Positions 25,874-35,317 of a stretch of 64,000 nt of DNA are shown here, one piece after another. The DNA is from Sphingobium sufflavum. Lineage in GTDB: Bacteria > Pseudomonadota > Alphaproteobacteria > Sphingomonadales > Sphingomonadaceae. The translations under genes and the position numbers were made by a program. The stretch spans positions 1 through 64,000 of the forward strand of contig NZ_JAJSSH010000005.1 in the NCBI RefSeq assembly GCF_021403115.1, in the 5' to 3' direction. Below the pieces are notes generated by a model. It ran no database searches. It saw nothing but the letters and a program-made list of their open reading frames with translations, and had not been told where the DNA came from. How positions within the stretch are numbered: position 1 is the stretch's first letter; every line of letters begins with the position of its first letter.

Positions 25874-26242
25874 ATGATGCGGCCAGACGTGATATTGCTC
25901 GTCGAGGACGAGGCGATGCTGCGACAGATTCTGTGCGAAACGCTGGAGGATGGCGGCTTTCTGGTGGAGAACGCCGCCACGGCCGACGCGGCGTGGGCCA
26001 TGGTCGACGGGGGCCTCACCTTCGACATCCTCGTGACCGATGTGCAGATGCCGGGCGAGATGGACGGTCTCGACCTTGCCCGCAGGGTGAGCGGGCGGTG
26101 CCCCGATGTCCGCATCATCGTCATGTCGGGCTTTACCTCGCGCGCCGATTTCGACAGGCGGCTCGGCAAGTTCCTGAGAAAACCGTTCACCTCCGCAACA
26201 CTGGCGGCCACGATCACCTCATATGACGGCTGCGCGAATTGA
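25874..26242 (+). CDS. Single-domain response regulator (122 aa)
   Basis: This is a stand-alone receiver domain: the acidic pair in VEDEAM, the phosphoacceptor Asp in ILVTDVQMPG (about residue 54), a Ser in VMSGFTS and the Lys in FLRKPF are all present. There is no output domain. Receiver proteins of this kind act by partner binding, as in hybrid-kinase relays; no kinase is nearby. The start at 25874 or 25877 follows GGAG; the frame is open from a GTG at 25865. Confidence 0.85.
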   Translation: MMRPDVILLVEDEAMLRQILCETLEDGGFLVENAATADAAWAMVDGGLTFDILVTDVQMPGEMDGLDLARRVSGRCPDVRIIVMSGFTSRADFDRRLGKFLRKPFTSATLAATITSYDGCAN

Positions 26243-26245
26243 GCC

Positions 26246-27001
26246 TCAATCCTGCCGCCGCCAGTCGCCCGCGTCACAGCGCCCGACAAAGTTTGTGGCT
26301 GCGTTGATACGGATGCTCCGGGTGCGGCGGTCTATGTCCAGACGCGGCTTGTTCATGCCGTTGAGGCGATAGCGACCTGTTATCCGATCGGGTGTCACCA
26401 CCAGTTCGTCGATCGGCCACCATCCGTCAGTGCCACCGGAATGAATGGGTGAGACCAGCTTGCCCGCCAGGTGGATGCGGCCACGACCGCGCCAGATCTC
26501 GACCTGAACGTCGGATGCGAACCCCTCCCGTCCCAGCGTTGTGCCGAACTGCGGCTCGAACCGCTTGCTCCGGCTGTTATAACTATAGCCCGAATAGCTT
26601 TGCGCCGCAGGGCCACTGCCAGAGCCGTAACAAATGAGCGTGAGCGACTCCCCGGAGGGGCGCTCCGCTTCAGGCTGGGGCCGATAATCAGGGCGTGATG
26701 ATCTGTCTGCCGTGACGCGGCAATTTTCCTCCGGGACGGCGTTGATCGCCGTATAGCGTCCGTCGGAGGTCGCAACCTGCGCGCACTGCCGGAGCCGTTG
26801 ATTATACCAATAGGACCATTTGGTATCGCGGACTATGTTGGTCGTAACGAAGCTATACCCCCGTGCCTCCAATTGGGTTTCCCCCCCAGCCGCCCTGGCC
26901 CCCACGAGGTCGGCAAGCCCGCTTGTCGGCTGTGCCACGACGGCCGTGCCGATGACCGCCACACACAATGCTGCGCCCAATCCAAGATACCGAGACATCA
27001 T
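26246..27001 (-). CDS. Hypothetical exported protein (251 aa)
   Basis: The start at 27001 follows GGAGG by 7 bases and gives a signal peptide (LGLGAALCVAVIGTAVVAQP). The mature part contains ARGYSFVTTNIVRDTKWSYW and YWYNQRLRQCAQVATSDGRY, a pattern of small sphingomonad envelope proteins, and a C-terminal half rich in beta-type segments (VEIWRGRGRIHLAGKLVSP, then WWPIDELVVTPDRITGRYRL). No enzymatic motif is recognised. It is divergent from the SulP transporter. Confidence 0.6.
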   Translation of the reverse strand: MMSRYLGLGAALCVAVIGTAVVAQPTSGLADLVGARAAGGETQLEARGYSFVTTNIVRDTKWSYWYNQRLRQCAQVATSDGRYTAINAVPEENCRVTADRSSRPDYRPQPEAERPSGESLTLICYGSGSGPAAQSYSGYSYNSRSKRFEPQFGTTLGREGFASDVQVEIWRGRGRIHLAGKLVSPIHSGGTDGWWPIDELVVTPDRITGRYRLNGMNKPRLDIDRRTRSIRINAATNFVGRCDAGDWRRQD

Positions 27002-27214
27002 TACGAATCCTCCGAGATGCCACTGAAGATTAATAGTTTTCAGCCGCCTAGCCAGCGCCAATCGATGACTTTTCATTTCACGTTCGTTACCCCAAGCCGA
27101 TGCGGCGGCGCCTCACACCTGACACTCGACCGTCGAGCCTGCGCGTCCGCATTGAGAAGCGGTTGTGTCAGCCTCTCCCGCTCGTAATGTGAGTTTGTGA
27201 GAGGACTCGACGGG

Positions 27215-28816
27215 ATGAAAATATTGCCGGGGCGCGATATGCTGGCGGGGCTTGCGGTGGCCGGTCTCATATTGCCGGAAGGCATCGCCTATGCGGGGAT
27301 AGCGGGACTGCCGCCCGGCCGGGCGCTGGCGGCGGGCATCACGGGCGGCCTTGCCTATTTACTCGTCGGACGAAGCCGTTTCGCCATTATTTCCCCCACC
27401 TCATCCTCTGCCGCGATCCTCGCCGCCGCGTTGGTGGGCCTCAACACCGATCCGGCGCACAGGGCCATGATGGCGACCGCGCTCACGCTGATTGTCGGTG
27501 TCATCTTCCTGGGACTCGCCGCCTTTCGCGTTGGCGGTCTGGCAGGCTTTGTCTCCCGCCCGGTGCTGCGCGGCTTTGCATTCGGCCTCGCCATCACCAT
27601 CGTCATCAAGCAATTGCCGAAACTGACGGGCGTTGCCACCGGGGGCGGTTCCATCCTGTCCATTCTGACAACACTGGGCGAACAGACGGGCCAGTGGCAT
27701 TGGCCGAGCATCCTTCTGGGCATGGCGGCGCTCTGTTCGCTGATCGTCCTGCGACGGGTGCCCCGTATGCCGGCGGCGCTCCTCATCATCGTGGCCGGGA
27801 TCCTATTCGGGCAAGTGGTCGACCTGCACGCGCTGGGCATAGCCGAGGGCGGGCCTGTCGCCCTGAGCCTGTCCGCACCGTCATTGCCGGACACTTTCGC
27901 GCTATGGGCGCATCTGGCGCAACTCGCTGCACCGATCGCGCTCATCCTCTTTGCGGAAAGCTGGGGAACGATGCGCGGACTCGCACTGGCGCACGGCGAC
28001 ACAGTGAACCCCAATCGGGAACTGGCGGGGCTTGGCCTTGCCAATGGACTGTCGGCTCTGGCGCAGGGTATGCCGGTCGGGGCGGGGTTTTCGGCAGGAA
28101 CGGCGAACGAGGCGGCCGGCGCCACCAGCCGCGTCGCGGCGTTGACCGCCAGCCTTGCCCTCCTCGCCCTCGCGCTGTTCGCCGCGCCGATGATAGCCCA
28201 TATCCCGGAGCCCGTTCTGGCGGCGGTCGTCATCGCCGCGCTGACCCACGCGCTGTCACCGCGGCCGCTCGTCAGGCTGTTCCGCATCCGCAGGGACCAA
28301 TGGGTCGCCGTGACGGCGACACTGGGCGTTCTGGTGCTGGGCGTCCTCAACGGCATGCTCGCCGCCATCGCCCTTTCGATCGTGGAATTGCTGTACCGCC
28401 TGTCGCATCCTTCGTTCAGCGAGCTGGGACAACTCGATCACGGGCATGACTTCGTCGATCGCGCCCGTCATCCGGAGGCGACCGCCCTTCCGAACATTCT
28501 GATCTTTCGCCCCAACGCACCGCTGATTTTCGCCAATGCCGAAAGCGTTCTGCACGCCATCGCGGAGCGGGCGCGGATCGGCGGCGCCGGCACGCTGATC
28601 CTGAGTCTGGAGGAAAGCGATGACCTCGACAGCACTGCCGTCGAAGCGCTGGGTGAGTTCATGACCGCCCTTGGCTCCATGCAGTGCCGCCTGCTTCTCG
28701 CTCGCGCGCATGATCGCGTGCGCGACATATTGATGACGAGCGGTCAGGACCAGTTTGCAGACATATTCACCTACAGCGTCGCGGATGCCACAGCGCGCGC
28801 GGGCAAGGAGAGTTGA
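27215..28816 (+). CDS. SulP-family anion permease with STAS domain (533 aa)
   Basis: The N-terminal two thirds holds about 11 hydrophobic segments, starting with DMLAGLAVAGLILPEGIAYA and PPGRALAAGITGGLAYLLVG, the SulP signature region. The C-terminal STAS domain (about residues 420-530) contains NILIFRPNAPLIFANAESV and LILSLEESDDLDSTAVEAL. Family members transport sulfate, bicarbonate or dicarboxylates; the substrate here is not determined. The ATG at 27215 is chosen over a GTG at 27197, though the choice is weak. It is followed 2 bases later by the ParB-like gene. Confidence 0.88.
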   Translation: MKILPGRDMLAGLAVAGLILPEGIAYAGIAGLPPGRALAAGITGGLAYLLVGRSRFAIISPTSSSAAILAAALVGLNTDPAHRAMMATALTLIVGVIFLGLAAFRVGGLAGFVSRPVLRGFAFGLAITIVIKQLPKLTGVATGGGSILSILTTLGEQTGQWHWPSILLGMAALCSLIVLRRVPRMPAALLIIVAGILFGQVVDLHALGIAEGGPVALSLSAPSLPDTFALWAHLAQLAAPIALILFAESWGTMRGLALAHGDTVNPNRELAGLGLANGLSALAQGMPVGAGFSAGTANEAAGATSRVAALTASLALLALALFAAPMIAHIPEPVLAAVVIAALTHALSPRPLVRLFRIRRDQWVAVTATLGVLVLGVLNGMLAAIALSIVELLYRLSHPSFSELGQLDHGHDFVDRARHPEATALPNILIFRPNAPLIFANAESVLHAIAERARIGGAGTLILSLEESDDLDSTAVEALGEFMTALGSMQCRLLLARAHDRVRDILMTSGQDQFADIFTYSVADATARAGKES

Positions 28817-28818
28817 TC

Positions 28819-29446
28819 ATGGCGATCGGCAGTCTGGTACAACCGATATTGAACCCCGTGAAAATCAGCGACCTGCGCCCCACGCAGATCACCGTTGGCA
28901 TGCGTGAGGTGGACCGCAAGGCGCACGAGTGGCGCGGCCGCGCGCAGAACGAGGCCGGGCATTATCTGGGCGAGCGGATGATCCCGGCGGTTATCGGCCC
29001 CGACAAGCGCCCCTTGGATCGTCGATCATCACCATCTGGCGCTCGCGCTGCATCTCGAAGGGGTGGAGATGGTCCTGATCTCCATCCTCGCGCGTCTCGA
29101 CCATCTGCCGAAGAAGCGCTTCCTCGCCTTCATGGACGCGCATAACTGGCTGCATCCCTATGACGAGGAAGGACGGCCATGCTCGTGGAAAGACATTCCA
29201 AGCCATGTCGGCGGTTTGATCGACGACCCCTATCGCTCGCTGGCGGGGGACGTCCGCGAGGCGGGCGGGTTTGCGAAAACGCCGACGCCCTATTCCGAAT
29301 TTCTCTGGGCAGACTATTTCCGCGATCATATCCGCAAGCGGATGCTAAAGGAGAAATACCCCAAGGCACTGGAACGCGCTCTGGTCGTCGCCCGCGCTCG
29401 CGATGCCCGCCATTTGCCGGGATGGGCGGGTCGAAGCGGCGAATAG
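28819..29446 (+). pseudogene. ParB-like nuclease-family gene with a single-base frameshift
   Basis: From ATG 28819 the frame reads MAIGSLVQPILNPVKISDLR through MIPAVIGPDKRP. The expected continuation WIVDHHHLALALHLEGVEMV is encoded one base out of frame, because CCCCTTGG at 29011-29018 carries one T too many. The second frame then continues to 29446 with RLDHLPKKRFLAFMDAHNW, WKDIPSHVGGLIDDPYRSL and FLWADYFRDHI. Joined, this is a complete protein of about 208 aa of the putative ParB-like nuclease family (ParBc_2 type), with the catalytic-looking HHH. A sequencing error or a true mutation are both possible. Confidence 0.75.
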
Positions 29447-29971
29447 TCAGGCGCAGAGGACCATCCCTGTTTCGTCAAGCCCACTGCGAAATCGACCCTT
29501 GCCGATCGTTAGTTCCCCAACATATGCGTCCAGGTCGGTCATGGTGAGGCGGCATTGCGCATCCAGTTAGGGGAGGCAGCGTCTTTCACAGAATCCTCCA
29601 TTTACTGACCCAAATGCGCGTTCAGTGCCTTACCCTGGAATGAGGTGAGGAAAACGCAGTCGTTTGCTCTGAACCGATCATCGCCACGGCGAACTGAGAA
29701 TCCCTCTGCATCTCCCGCCGTGCCAACATTGCCCGCCAGACGCTGTTGGTCAGCCTCAGCGGCGTGGATGGCGAGTGCATCGTCCTTTTCGTGGCCGGAT
29801 AGACCCTTCATCGTCTCGCTGACCGCGCCCACACGGAGCGTCGCCTTCTGCAGGCTGTACCCATTGCAGTGGAAGGCCCGCCACGAAGGAAGGCAACAAG
29901 GCTAAACGTAGTCCGATAAGGCCATGACGATGCCGTCACCGATGCCGCGAAACCGCCTGGCATTGGCCGCG
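29447..29971. other. Intergenic region without a supportable gene
   Basis: The 525 bases between the ParB-like gene and the hydrolase hold only short frames. One minus-strand frame (29602-29832, 76 aa) contains a gene-like stretch (GHEKDDALAIHAAEADQQRL) but has no recognised domain and no good ribosome-binding site. It may be the remains of a decayed gene. Confidence 0.45.
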
Positions 29972-31132
29972 TCAGGTCCAGTGTCGCGCCAGCCACCGCA
30001 AGGCATCCGCGACCGCATCCCTATCTTCGGGGGTGCGCCCGCCGAAACCGCCGTGCGGCATGGCCTCCCCAACATAGAGATCAGCATCAACACCGGCCTT
30101 GCGCAGGGCGGCGTGGAAGCGAACGGTGTCGGACAGGAAGAGGTCGCGGGTGCCGGTGCGCAGATAGGTCAGCGGAAAGCCGCGCGACAGATCTCCCATA
30201 AGGGGGGAGAGATAGGGATTGGCGAGGTCAGCGCCACCTGCATAGAGCGCGACATTCGCATCCTGCCGCCAGACTTTCAGCAGCGTATCGAGATATTGAT
30301 TGGTTTGCAGGGAGTCGCTGGTGCCCGTCAGGTCCACCACCGGCGTATCCAGCAACAGCGCGCCCGGCTGCGGTAATCCCGCGTCCCGTGCCTTGTGCAT
30401 CAGCGCAGCCGCCAGATTGGCGCCTGCGGAGCCGCCCGAAACCAGAATCTTCTCCGGCCGATAGCGTTTCGTCATGTCGCGATAGACCGCAAGGCAGTCA
30501 TCGAGGGGCACCGGGAAGGGATGATCCGGCGGCATGCGATAGTCGACCGCGTAGATTATGCCGCCATATTGCTGGGCCTGCACCTGCGCGAGAACGCGGT
30601 TGATCTTGCCGCCCAGGCTGGTCCAGCCGCCGCCATGGATGCTGAGATGCGGCTTGCCCTGATTGGGCGCGGAAGCGGGCGGCGTGATGACATAGACTTT
30701 CGCGCCCCCGACCATGCGGTCTTCCACCGTGAAGCCCGGAAGGACAAGGTCTCCGCCGTTCATCATGCGCAACATGCGGGCATCGTGATCGGCGATCTTC
30801 TTGCGCCATGCCGCGGCATCGTTGACCGGCGGCGACGGCTCTGCCGGTGTACTCGCGCCCTTACGCAGATAAGCGCGAGCAGCCTCGCTGATGGAGAGCG
30901 GCGGTTCGATATTGCGAGCCGGCAGGTGAACCGCGCCATCGGCTGCGGTCGTTACCGCTGCATCTGTGGTCGCGTGCCCCTCTACAATCGTGGCCCCCTC
31001 CGCAGTAATGGATAGCGTTCCGGCCGCTCCGACAAAGGCGGCAGACAGGCCCAGCATACCACGGCGGCTCATCGCAAGTGCCGGATCGTCTCCGCCAGAC
31101 TGTTGGCCCTTCATCACGTCCCCGCTCGCCAT
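29972..31132 (-). CDS. TAT-exported alpha/beta-hydrolase, HSL/acetyl-hydrolase family (386 aa)
   Basis: A twin-arginine signal (SRRGMLGLSAAFVGAAG) is followed by the HSL-family oxyanion motif HGGG (in LSIHGGGWTSLGG), the nucleophile elbow GGSAGANLAAAL, and late Asp and His (TRDLF, MPHGGFGG). The start at 31132 follows AGGGAAGGG. Family members deacylate esters, often acetyl groups on sugars or small lactones. The gene sits downstream of the broken GH79-like glycosidase on the same strand, suggesting a small glycan-processing pair. Confidence 0.82.
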   Translation of the reverse strand: MASGDVMKGQQSGGDDPALAMSRRGMLGLSAAFVGAAGTLSITAEGATIVEGHATTDAAVTTAADGAVHLPARNIEPPLSISEAARAYLRKGASTPAEPSPPVNDAAAWRKKIADHDARMLRMMNGGDLVLPGFTVEDRMVGGAKVYVITPPASAPNQGKPHLSIHGGGWTSLGGKINRVLAQVQAQQYGGIIYAVDYRMPPDHPFPVPLDDCLAVYRDMTKRYRPEKILVSGGSAGANLAAALMHKARDAGLPQPGALLLDTPVVDLTGTSDSLQTNQYLDTLLKVWRQDANVALYAGGADLANPYLSPLMGDLSRGFPLTYLRTGTRDLFLSDTVRFHAALRKAGVDADLYVGEAMPHGGFGGRTPEDRDAVADALRWLARHWT

Positions 31133-31208
31133 GCTGTTACCCTTCCCTGTTCCGGGACGTTCCGCAATATCCGATACATTACATCTTTTGCCGACACTGC
31201 CGTGTATT

Positions 31209-32778
31209 CTATTGGCGGCAGACAGGATTGTTCGCGCCCCGTTGCACCAGAAAATTGATGCTGGTAGGCGCCAGGACGGCGTTGCCCGAAGGCAGAGACT
31301 GCGGCTTCAGGACCGGGATGCTGTCCCGATCACCCAGCCTCAGCGGACGGCCGTTCAGCAACACCGTCTTGTCCTGCAATTCGGGGGCAGTGAGCGCGTA
31401 GAGATCGCTCTTCGCCCCCAGTTCCAATGTTTGCGGCTGCGTCGCGGTGTTGATGGCGACGATGGTAACGCCGCCCTTCCCGCCGCGCTGGCAATGGCCG
31501 TAGAGATGGAGGCCCGGCTTACCGGACCCCGCATCGAGGACCGTCGACCCGATCAGCCGCCGCCAGAGCAGCGCAACCCAATAGTTCGGGCGCGGCGTGA
31601 AGCTTTCTGGATCGAGCAAGCCATAATTCCCGCCCACCAGCGTCTGATGGAAGACCATGCTCGCGCCCATTTTTGCCAGCCTCCCCAACTGGTCGATATA
31701 GCGGAAGGAGTCGATGAAAGTGGCGCTCCAGGGTGCGCCACTGCACGCCGCGCCGGCCGTCTCCGTATTCCAGATCGGCGCGCCGGGGGCGAGACGGTCG
31801 CGCAACGCCTTATGATCGAGGAAGGATTTGTCCGTCCGCGCAAGCCAGTCGTCGGTCAGCGCCTTGTCCGGGCTGGTGCCGACCGGCGTGTCGGACGGAG
31901 CGCAGCGCGGCGCCACAGCGGGATAGAAATGATAGGAGATGACATCGAAGCGCGGCGTCGGCGTGCCGGTCATCAGCGCGGCTCCCGTCATATTGCCGGG
32001 CAGCGGCATGTTCGCCACCACCACATCGCCCGGTCCCACGATCTTCATCTTCGGCAGTGCCTTGGCGGCAAAGGCGCGGAACGCCACCTGATCCCGTGCG
32101 AACCGGGCCGCGTCATAGCCCTTTGGCGCGCCGCCATAGTTTGGCAGATTGGGTTCGTTGAACAGTTCCGCCGCGTCGATCGCACCGCCGATGCGGTGGG
32201 TATAGTCGACCAGAGGAGCCGCCTGTAAAGGGTCCACACCCCTTCGCTGTCCCGCACCGCCATATTGACGGTGAAGGACATGAGCAGCTTTGCATCGACG
32301 GCGCGGGTGAAATCGATGACGCCCTTCCACTGGGCGCGGGTCAGCACCGAACCATAGCCCGCCGGGGACTGCGCCAGCGGCGACCTGTCATCATTCTGGA
32401 AGTAAACGGAATTGGCGGACGTACCGCTGGTGCGCAGATAGGCCGGACCCAGGGCAGCGGCCAGCGCGCGCAGGCGCCTATTGCCAAGGTCGAGCGGCTT
32501 TTCGAGCTTCACCCGCTCATCACGGTATGGAGGCGCTCATCGCTGTCTGCTTCCTCGCCCGCCCGTGGTGCCCCAGGAGCCTTTGGCGCGGGCGTCGTCA
32601 TACCCGTGATCGCGATAAGATCGAGATTATAGGATTGGAAACGCGGGTCCATCTGCCCGACTTTCGGCAGGCGGGACGGAGCCACGCTGACCGTTTCCGC
32701 TCCGACGTTCGAACCCGCGACGCCCGTCAGGCCGATCAGGACCGCTGTTGCCGTGCGGCATGTGAAAGCCCTCATCAT
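31209..32778 (-). pseudogene. GH79-like glycoside hydrolase broken by two frameshifts
   Basis: Three minus-strand segments in different frames join into one protein: a signal-bearing N-terminus from 32778 (GVAGSNVGAETVSVAPSRL, then MDPRFQSYNLDLIAITG); the segment VKLEKPLDLGNRRLRALAAA with LGPAYLRTSGTSANSVYF; and a C-terminal part from about 32230 (DAAELFNEPNLPNYGG with the acid/base-type NEPN, and IWNTETAGAACSG with a Glu nucleophile candidate). The shifts lie near 32535 and at about 32232 in a C/T run. The architecture resembles GH79 beta-glucuronidase/heparanase proteins. The gene is probably non-functional unless the shifts are sequencing errors. Confidence 0.72.
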
Positions 32779-32952
32779 CCTCTATCCCCGTAGTGCCGTT
32801 GTGCCTGACCCCAGCGATATCTCTGGTCAGATCGGGGATGTCAATTAAATATACTATTAGTATATTTATGGGCGCGCGCTTTCGGGTTGCCGTCATTTGC
32901 ATTACGCGCGGAAAAAACGCCCTCTCTGCGTCCATGGAAAGGAAATCATCCG

Positions 32953-33627
32953 GTGAGCCGACAGGACGAACCCGACAGTCTGCCATCGCCCCCGGAAAGC
33001 GAGAAAATGCGGCGCGGGCGCCCATCGCGCAAGGAAGCCCAGGCGATTGACCGGCGTGTCCTGGATGCGGCGCGAGCCTGTTTCCTCGCCAACGGTTTCG
33101 CCGGGACGACGATGGATGCCATCGCCAGCCATGCGGGCGTCACCAAGGTCACGCTCTACCAGCGTTACGCTGACAAGGTGGCGCTGCTTCGCGCCATGAT
33201 GCGGGAGCGGGTGGAGACATGGTCGGTGATGGCGCAGCAACGCCCCGCACCGCGCGGCGACACGCTGGAGGACAGGCTCCGCTATTTTGCCAGATCGATG
33301 CTGCACTGGAGTCAGGATGCGGAAGTAAAAGCCTTCGGAAATCTGATCCGCGAATGTTGGGGTAGCGCCCGTCCGGTGGCCGAGGAGGTGCAGAGCATCC
33401 GTGACGGTCGGATGATCGATGTGCTGGAGGAGCAGATGGCGCAGTTCAGGGTGAAGGAGGGAGTCGTCATTGAAAATCCCCGGCAACTGGCCGCCATTTT
33501 CGTGGGGATGCTGACGGCCTTTCCCGGCAACGCCGCCGATCCGGGCGCGGTGGTCTCCGAGCAATCCATGGCTGGCTATGCCGACAAGGTCGTCGATATT
33601 CTCTTTTCCGGACGAGCGGGCTGGTAG
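32953..33627 (+). CDS. TetR/AcrR-family transcriptional regulator (224 aa)
   Basis: The HTH lies at about residues 35-80: ARACFLANGFAGTTMDAIAS and GVTKVTLYQRYADKVALLRA. It is preceded by a basic RRGRPSRKEAQ typical of AcrR-like members, and followed by a TetR_C-type helical domain. GTG at 32953 after AAGGA and ATG at 33007 are both possible starts. It is divergent from the broken GH79-like gene (start 32778), which may have been its target. The effector is unknown. Confidence 0.85.
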   Translation: MSRQDEPDSLPSPPESEKMRRGRPSRKEAQAIDRRVLDAARACFLANGFAGTTMDAIASHAGVTKVTLYQRYADKVALLRAMMRERVETWSVMAQQRPAPRGDTLEDRLRYFARSMLHWSQDAEVKAFGNLIRECWGSARPVAEEVQSIRDGRMIDVLEEQMAQFRVKEGVVIENPRQLAAIFVGMLTAFPGNAADPGAVVSEQSMAGYADKVVDILFSGRAGW

Positions 33628-33652
33628 CCACGGATCGGCTGTCCATATCGCG

Positions 33653-34270
33653 CTACCCGCGGAAGAGTGCGTCGCGTCCCTTGGTGAGCTCCCCTTCCCG
33701 CAACCGTGCCAGCAACGCGTCGACGCAGGCCCGCACTTCGGAATGGCCGCGTGTAATACCGACGCTCTCCTCATTCGCCAGCGTGCGCGCGATCCCCACC
33801 AGCATCATCGCCAGCGCCACCGGCGGCAGCACGGTCGTATCGACGCCCGAACGCTCCAGCGCCTTTGCTATCGCACTGGCCTGCACGTCTCTCGCCGCCT
33901 CGGTGCGCTCCGCGATCAGTGGCCGGATAGCCTTGCGATGGTTGGCGAGCGCGATAAACTCCACGCCCAGCGCGGACTGCGCCCAGCCTGCCTGATACTC
34001 CCACAATGCTGTCACCGGATCGGCGCAGTCCAGTATCCGGCCAAGGTCCGCCACCTGCCGCTCTGTCATGCGTCGGTGCAAATCCACGAACAGGTCGTCG
34101 GTCGTCGGATAATAATAATGGACAAGGGGCGCAGTCAGCCCCGCCTCCTTGGCAACGCGCCGCGAACTGACGGCGGCATAGCCCTCCGCCTGCATCAATG
34201 CCTCAGTAGCATCGAGAATCAGGGTCCGCGTCTCGGCTGGCTCGCGCCTTATGCGTTTTTTCTCGCTCAC
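33653..34270 (-). CDS. TetR/AcrR-family transcriptional regulator (205 aa)
   Basis: The HTH is at about residues 15-65 (LDATEALMQAEGYAAVSSRR and GLTAPLVHYYYPTTDDLF). It is similar in motif spacing to the island TetR at 375-971, so the two belong to one subfamily. It is divergent from the TauD-type dioxygenase; the 85-base gap holds a perfect palindrome AACATATGTT (34304-34313) that may be its operator. Confidence 0.86.
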   Translation of the reverse strand: MSEKKRIRREPAETRTLILDATEALMQAEGYAAVSSRRVAKEAGLTAPLVHYYYPTTDDLFVDLHRRMTERQVADLGRILDCADPVTALWEYQAGWAQSALGVEFIALANHRKAIRPLIAERTEAARDVQASAIAKALERSGVDTTVLPPVALAMMLVGIARTLANEESVGITRGHSEVRACVDALLARLREGELTKGRDALFRG

Positions 34271-34303
34271 GTTACCCCGTTGACAGATGGATACTCGCTA
34301 CTA

Positions 34304-34313
34304 AACATATGTT
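34304..34313. promoter_or_regulatory. Palindrome between tetR and the TauD-type gene
   Basis: AACATATGTT is a perfect 10-bp palindrome flanked by ACTA and ATAGT, giving a larger imperfect dyad (34299-34320). It lies in the 85-base divergent promoter region of the TetR regulator and the dioxygenase, a typical place for a TetR operator. Confidence 0.5.
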
Positions 34314-34355
34314 CAATAGTGAGTCAAAAGCCTGTTATAGGGGTAAGCGGAAACC

Positions 34356-35198
34356 ATGTCCTTTGTCATCGAACCCATCACTGCGGGCCTTGGCGCCTCT
34401 GTGCATGTTCGCGCGGAGGATGTGCTGGCGCCCGGCGTGCCCGAAAAAATGCTGGAGGCGCTCAACCGCTACAATGTGCTCGTCTTTCCACAGGTGAACA
34501 TGGACGACGACATATTCGCCGCCTTCACCGCCGCGATGGGCGACCAGCACCATCTCTCCGTCACGGCGGACAATTCCGCCGCCAGCGACAAGGGCATCTA
34601 CCGCATCGCCCTCGACAAGGATGACAAGACACAGCTCGATTATGTGAAGGGCAATGATTATTGGCACATGGACGGCACCGTTTACGACACGCCGGGCAAG
34701 GCCACCCTGTTGAAATGTGAAAGCCCGCCCAGCACCGGCGGCGACACCGAATTTGCCAGCCTCTTTGCCGCATGGGACGCGATGCCGGACGATCGGAAAC
34801 GCGAACTGGAGGGACAGCGGGTCATCCATTGCCTGGCTGCCGTCGGTCGCCTGATGTACGTGCATCCAAGTGAGGCGGATTATGCGCGCTGGCACAGCGT
34901 CTTCCCGCCTACCGAACATCCGCTGGTCTGGCACCAGAAGGACGGCCGCACCTCGCTGCTGATCGGCTCCACTGCCGATACCATGGTCGGCATGGAGCGG
35001 AAGGCAGGCCGCGCGCTCCTCGACGGTTTGCTCGATTGGGCGACCTCCGCTCCATTTACCTATCGCCACCGCTGGCAAAGGGGCGACCTCGTCATCTTCA
35101 ACAACCCCGGCCTGCTCCACCGGTCGCATCCCTATACGGAGGCAGCGGGCCGCGTCATGCATCGCACCACGCTCAAGGGGCATGAGGTCATCGCATAG
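34356..35198 (+). CDS. TauD/TfdA-family Fe(II)/2-oxoglutarate dioxygenase (280 aa)
   Basis: The iron facial triad is visible as His104-x-Asp106 (YWHMDGT) and the distal His255 (NNPGLLHRS), with Arg266/Arg270 near the C-terminus for 2-oxoglutarate binding. The length fits the family. Members hydroxylate taurine, alkyl sulfates, phenoxyacetates or carnitine-like compounds; the substrate cannot be read here. It is under likely control of the divergent TetR. It ends before the convergent GH43 gene. Confidence 0.88.
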   Translation: MSFVIEPITAGLGASVHVRAEDVLAPGVPEKMLEALNRYNVLVFPQVNMDDDIFAAFTAAMGDQHHLSVTADNSAASDKGIYRIALDKDDKTQLDYVKGNDYWHMDGTVYDTPGKATLLKCESPPSTGGDTEFASLFAAWDAMPDDRKRELEGQRVIHCLAAVGRLMYVHPSEADYARWHSVFPPTEHPLVWHQKDGRTSLLIGSTADTMVGMERKAGRALLDGLLDWATSAPFTYRHRWQRGDLVIFNNPGLLHRSHPYTEAAGRVMHRTTLKGHEVIA

Positions 35199-35317
35199 CA
35201 AGGCTGCGCCCTTTTCCAGCCTTCGGCCATCGACGCCGCTAGACCCGCATAGACAAACGTCCAGATACACCGGGCCCGAACGGATCGAAATTTACATTGC
35301 CGTGGAATATAGCCCAG

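Noticed and set aside
29602..29832. 76-aa minus-strand frame in the gap before the hydrolase
   Set aside because: The composition is gene-like but no domain, start site or partner supports it; kept only as a possible decayed remnant.
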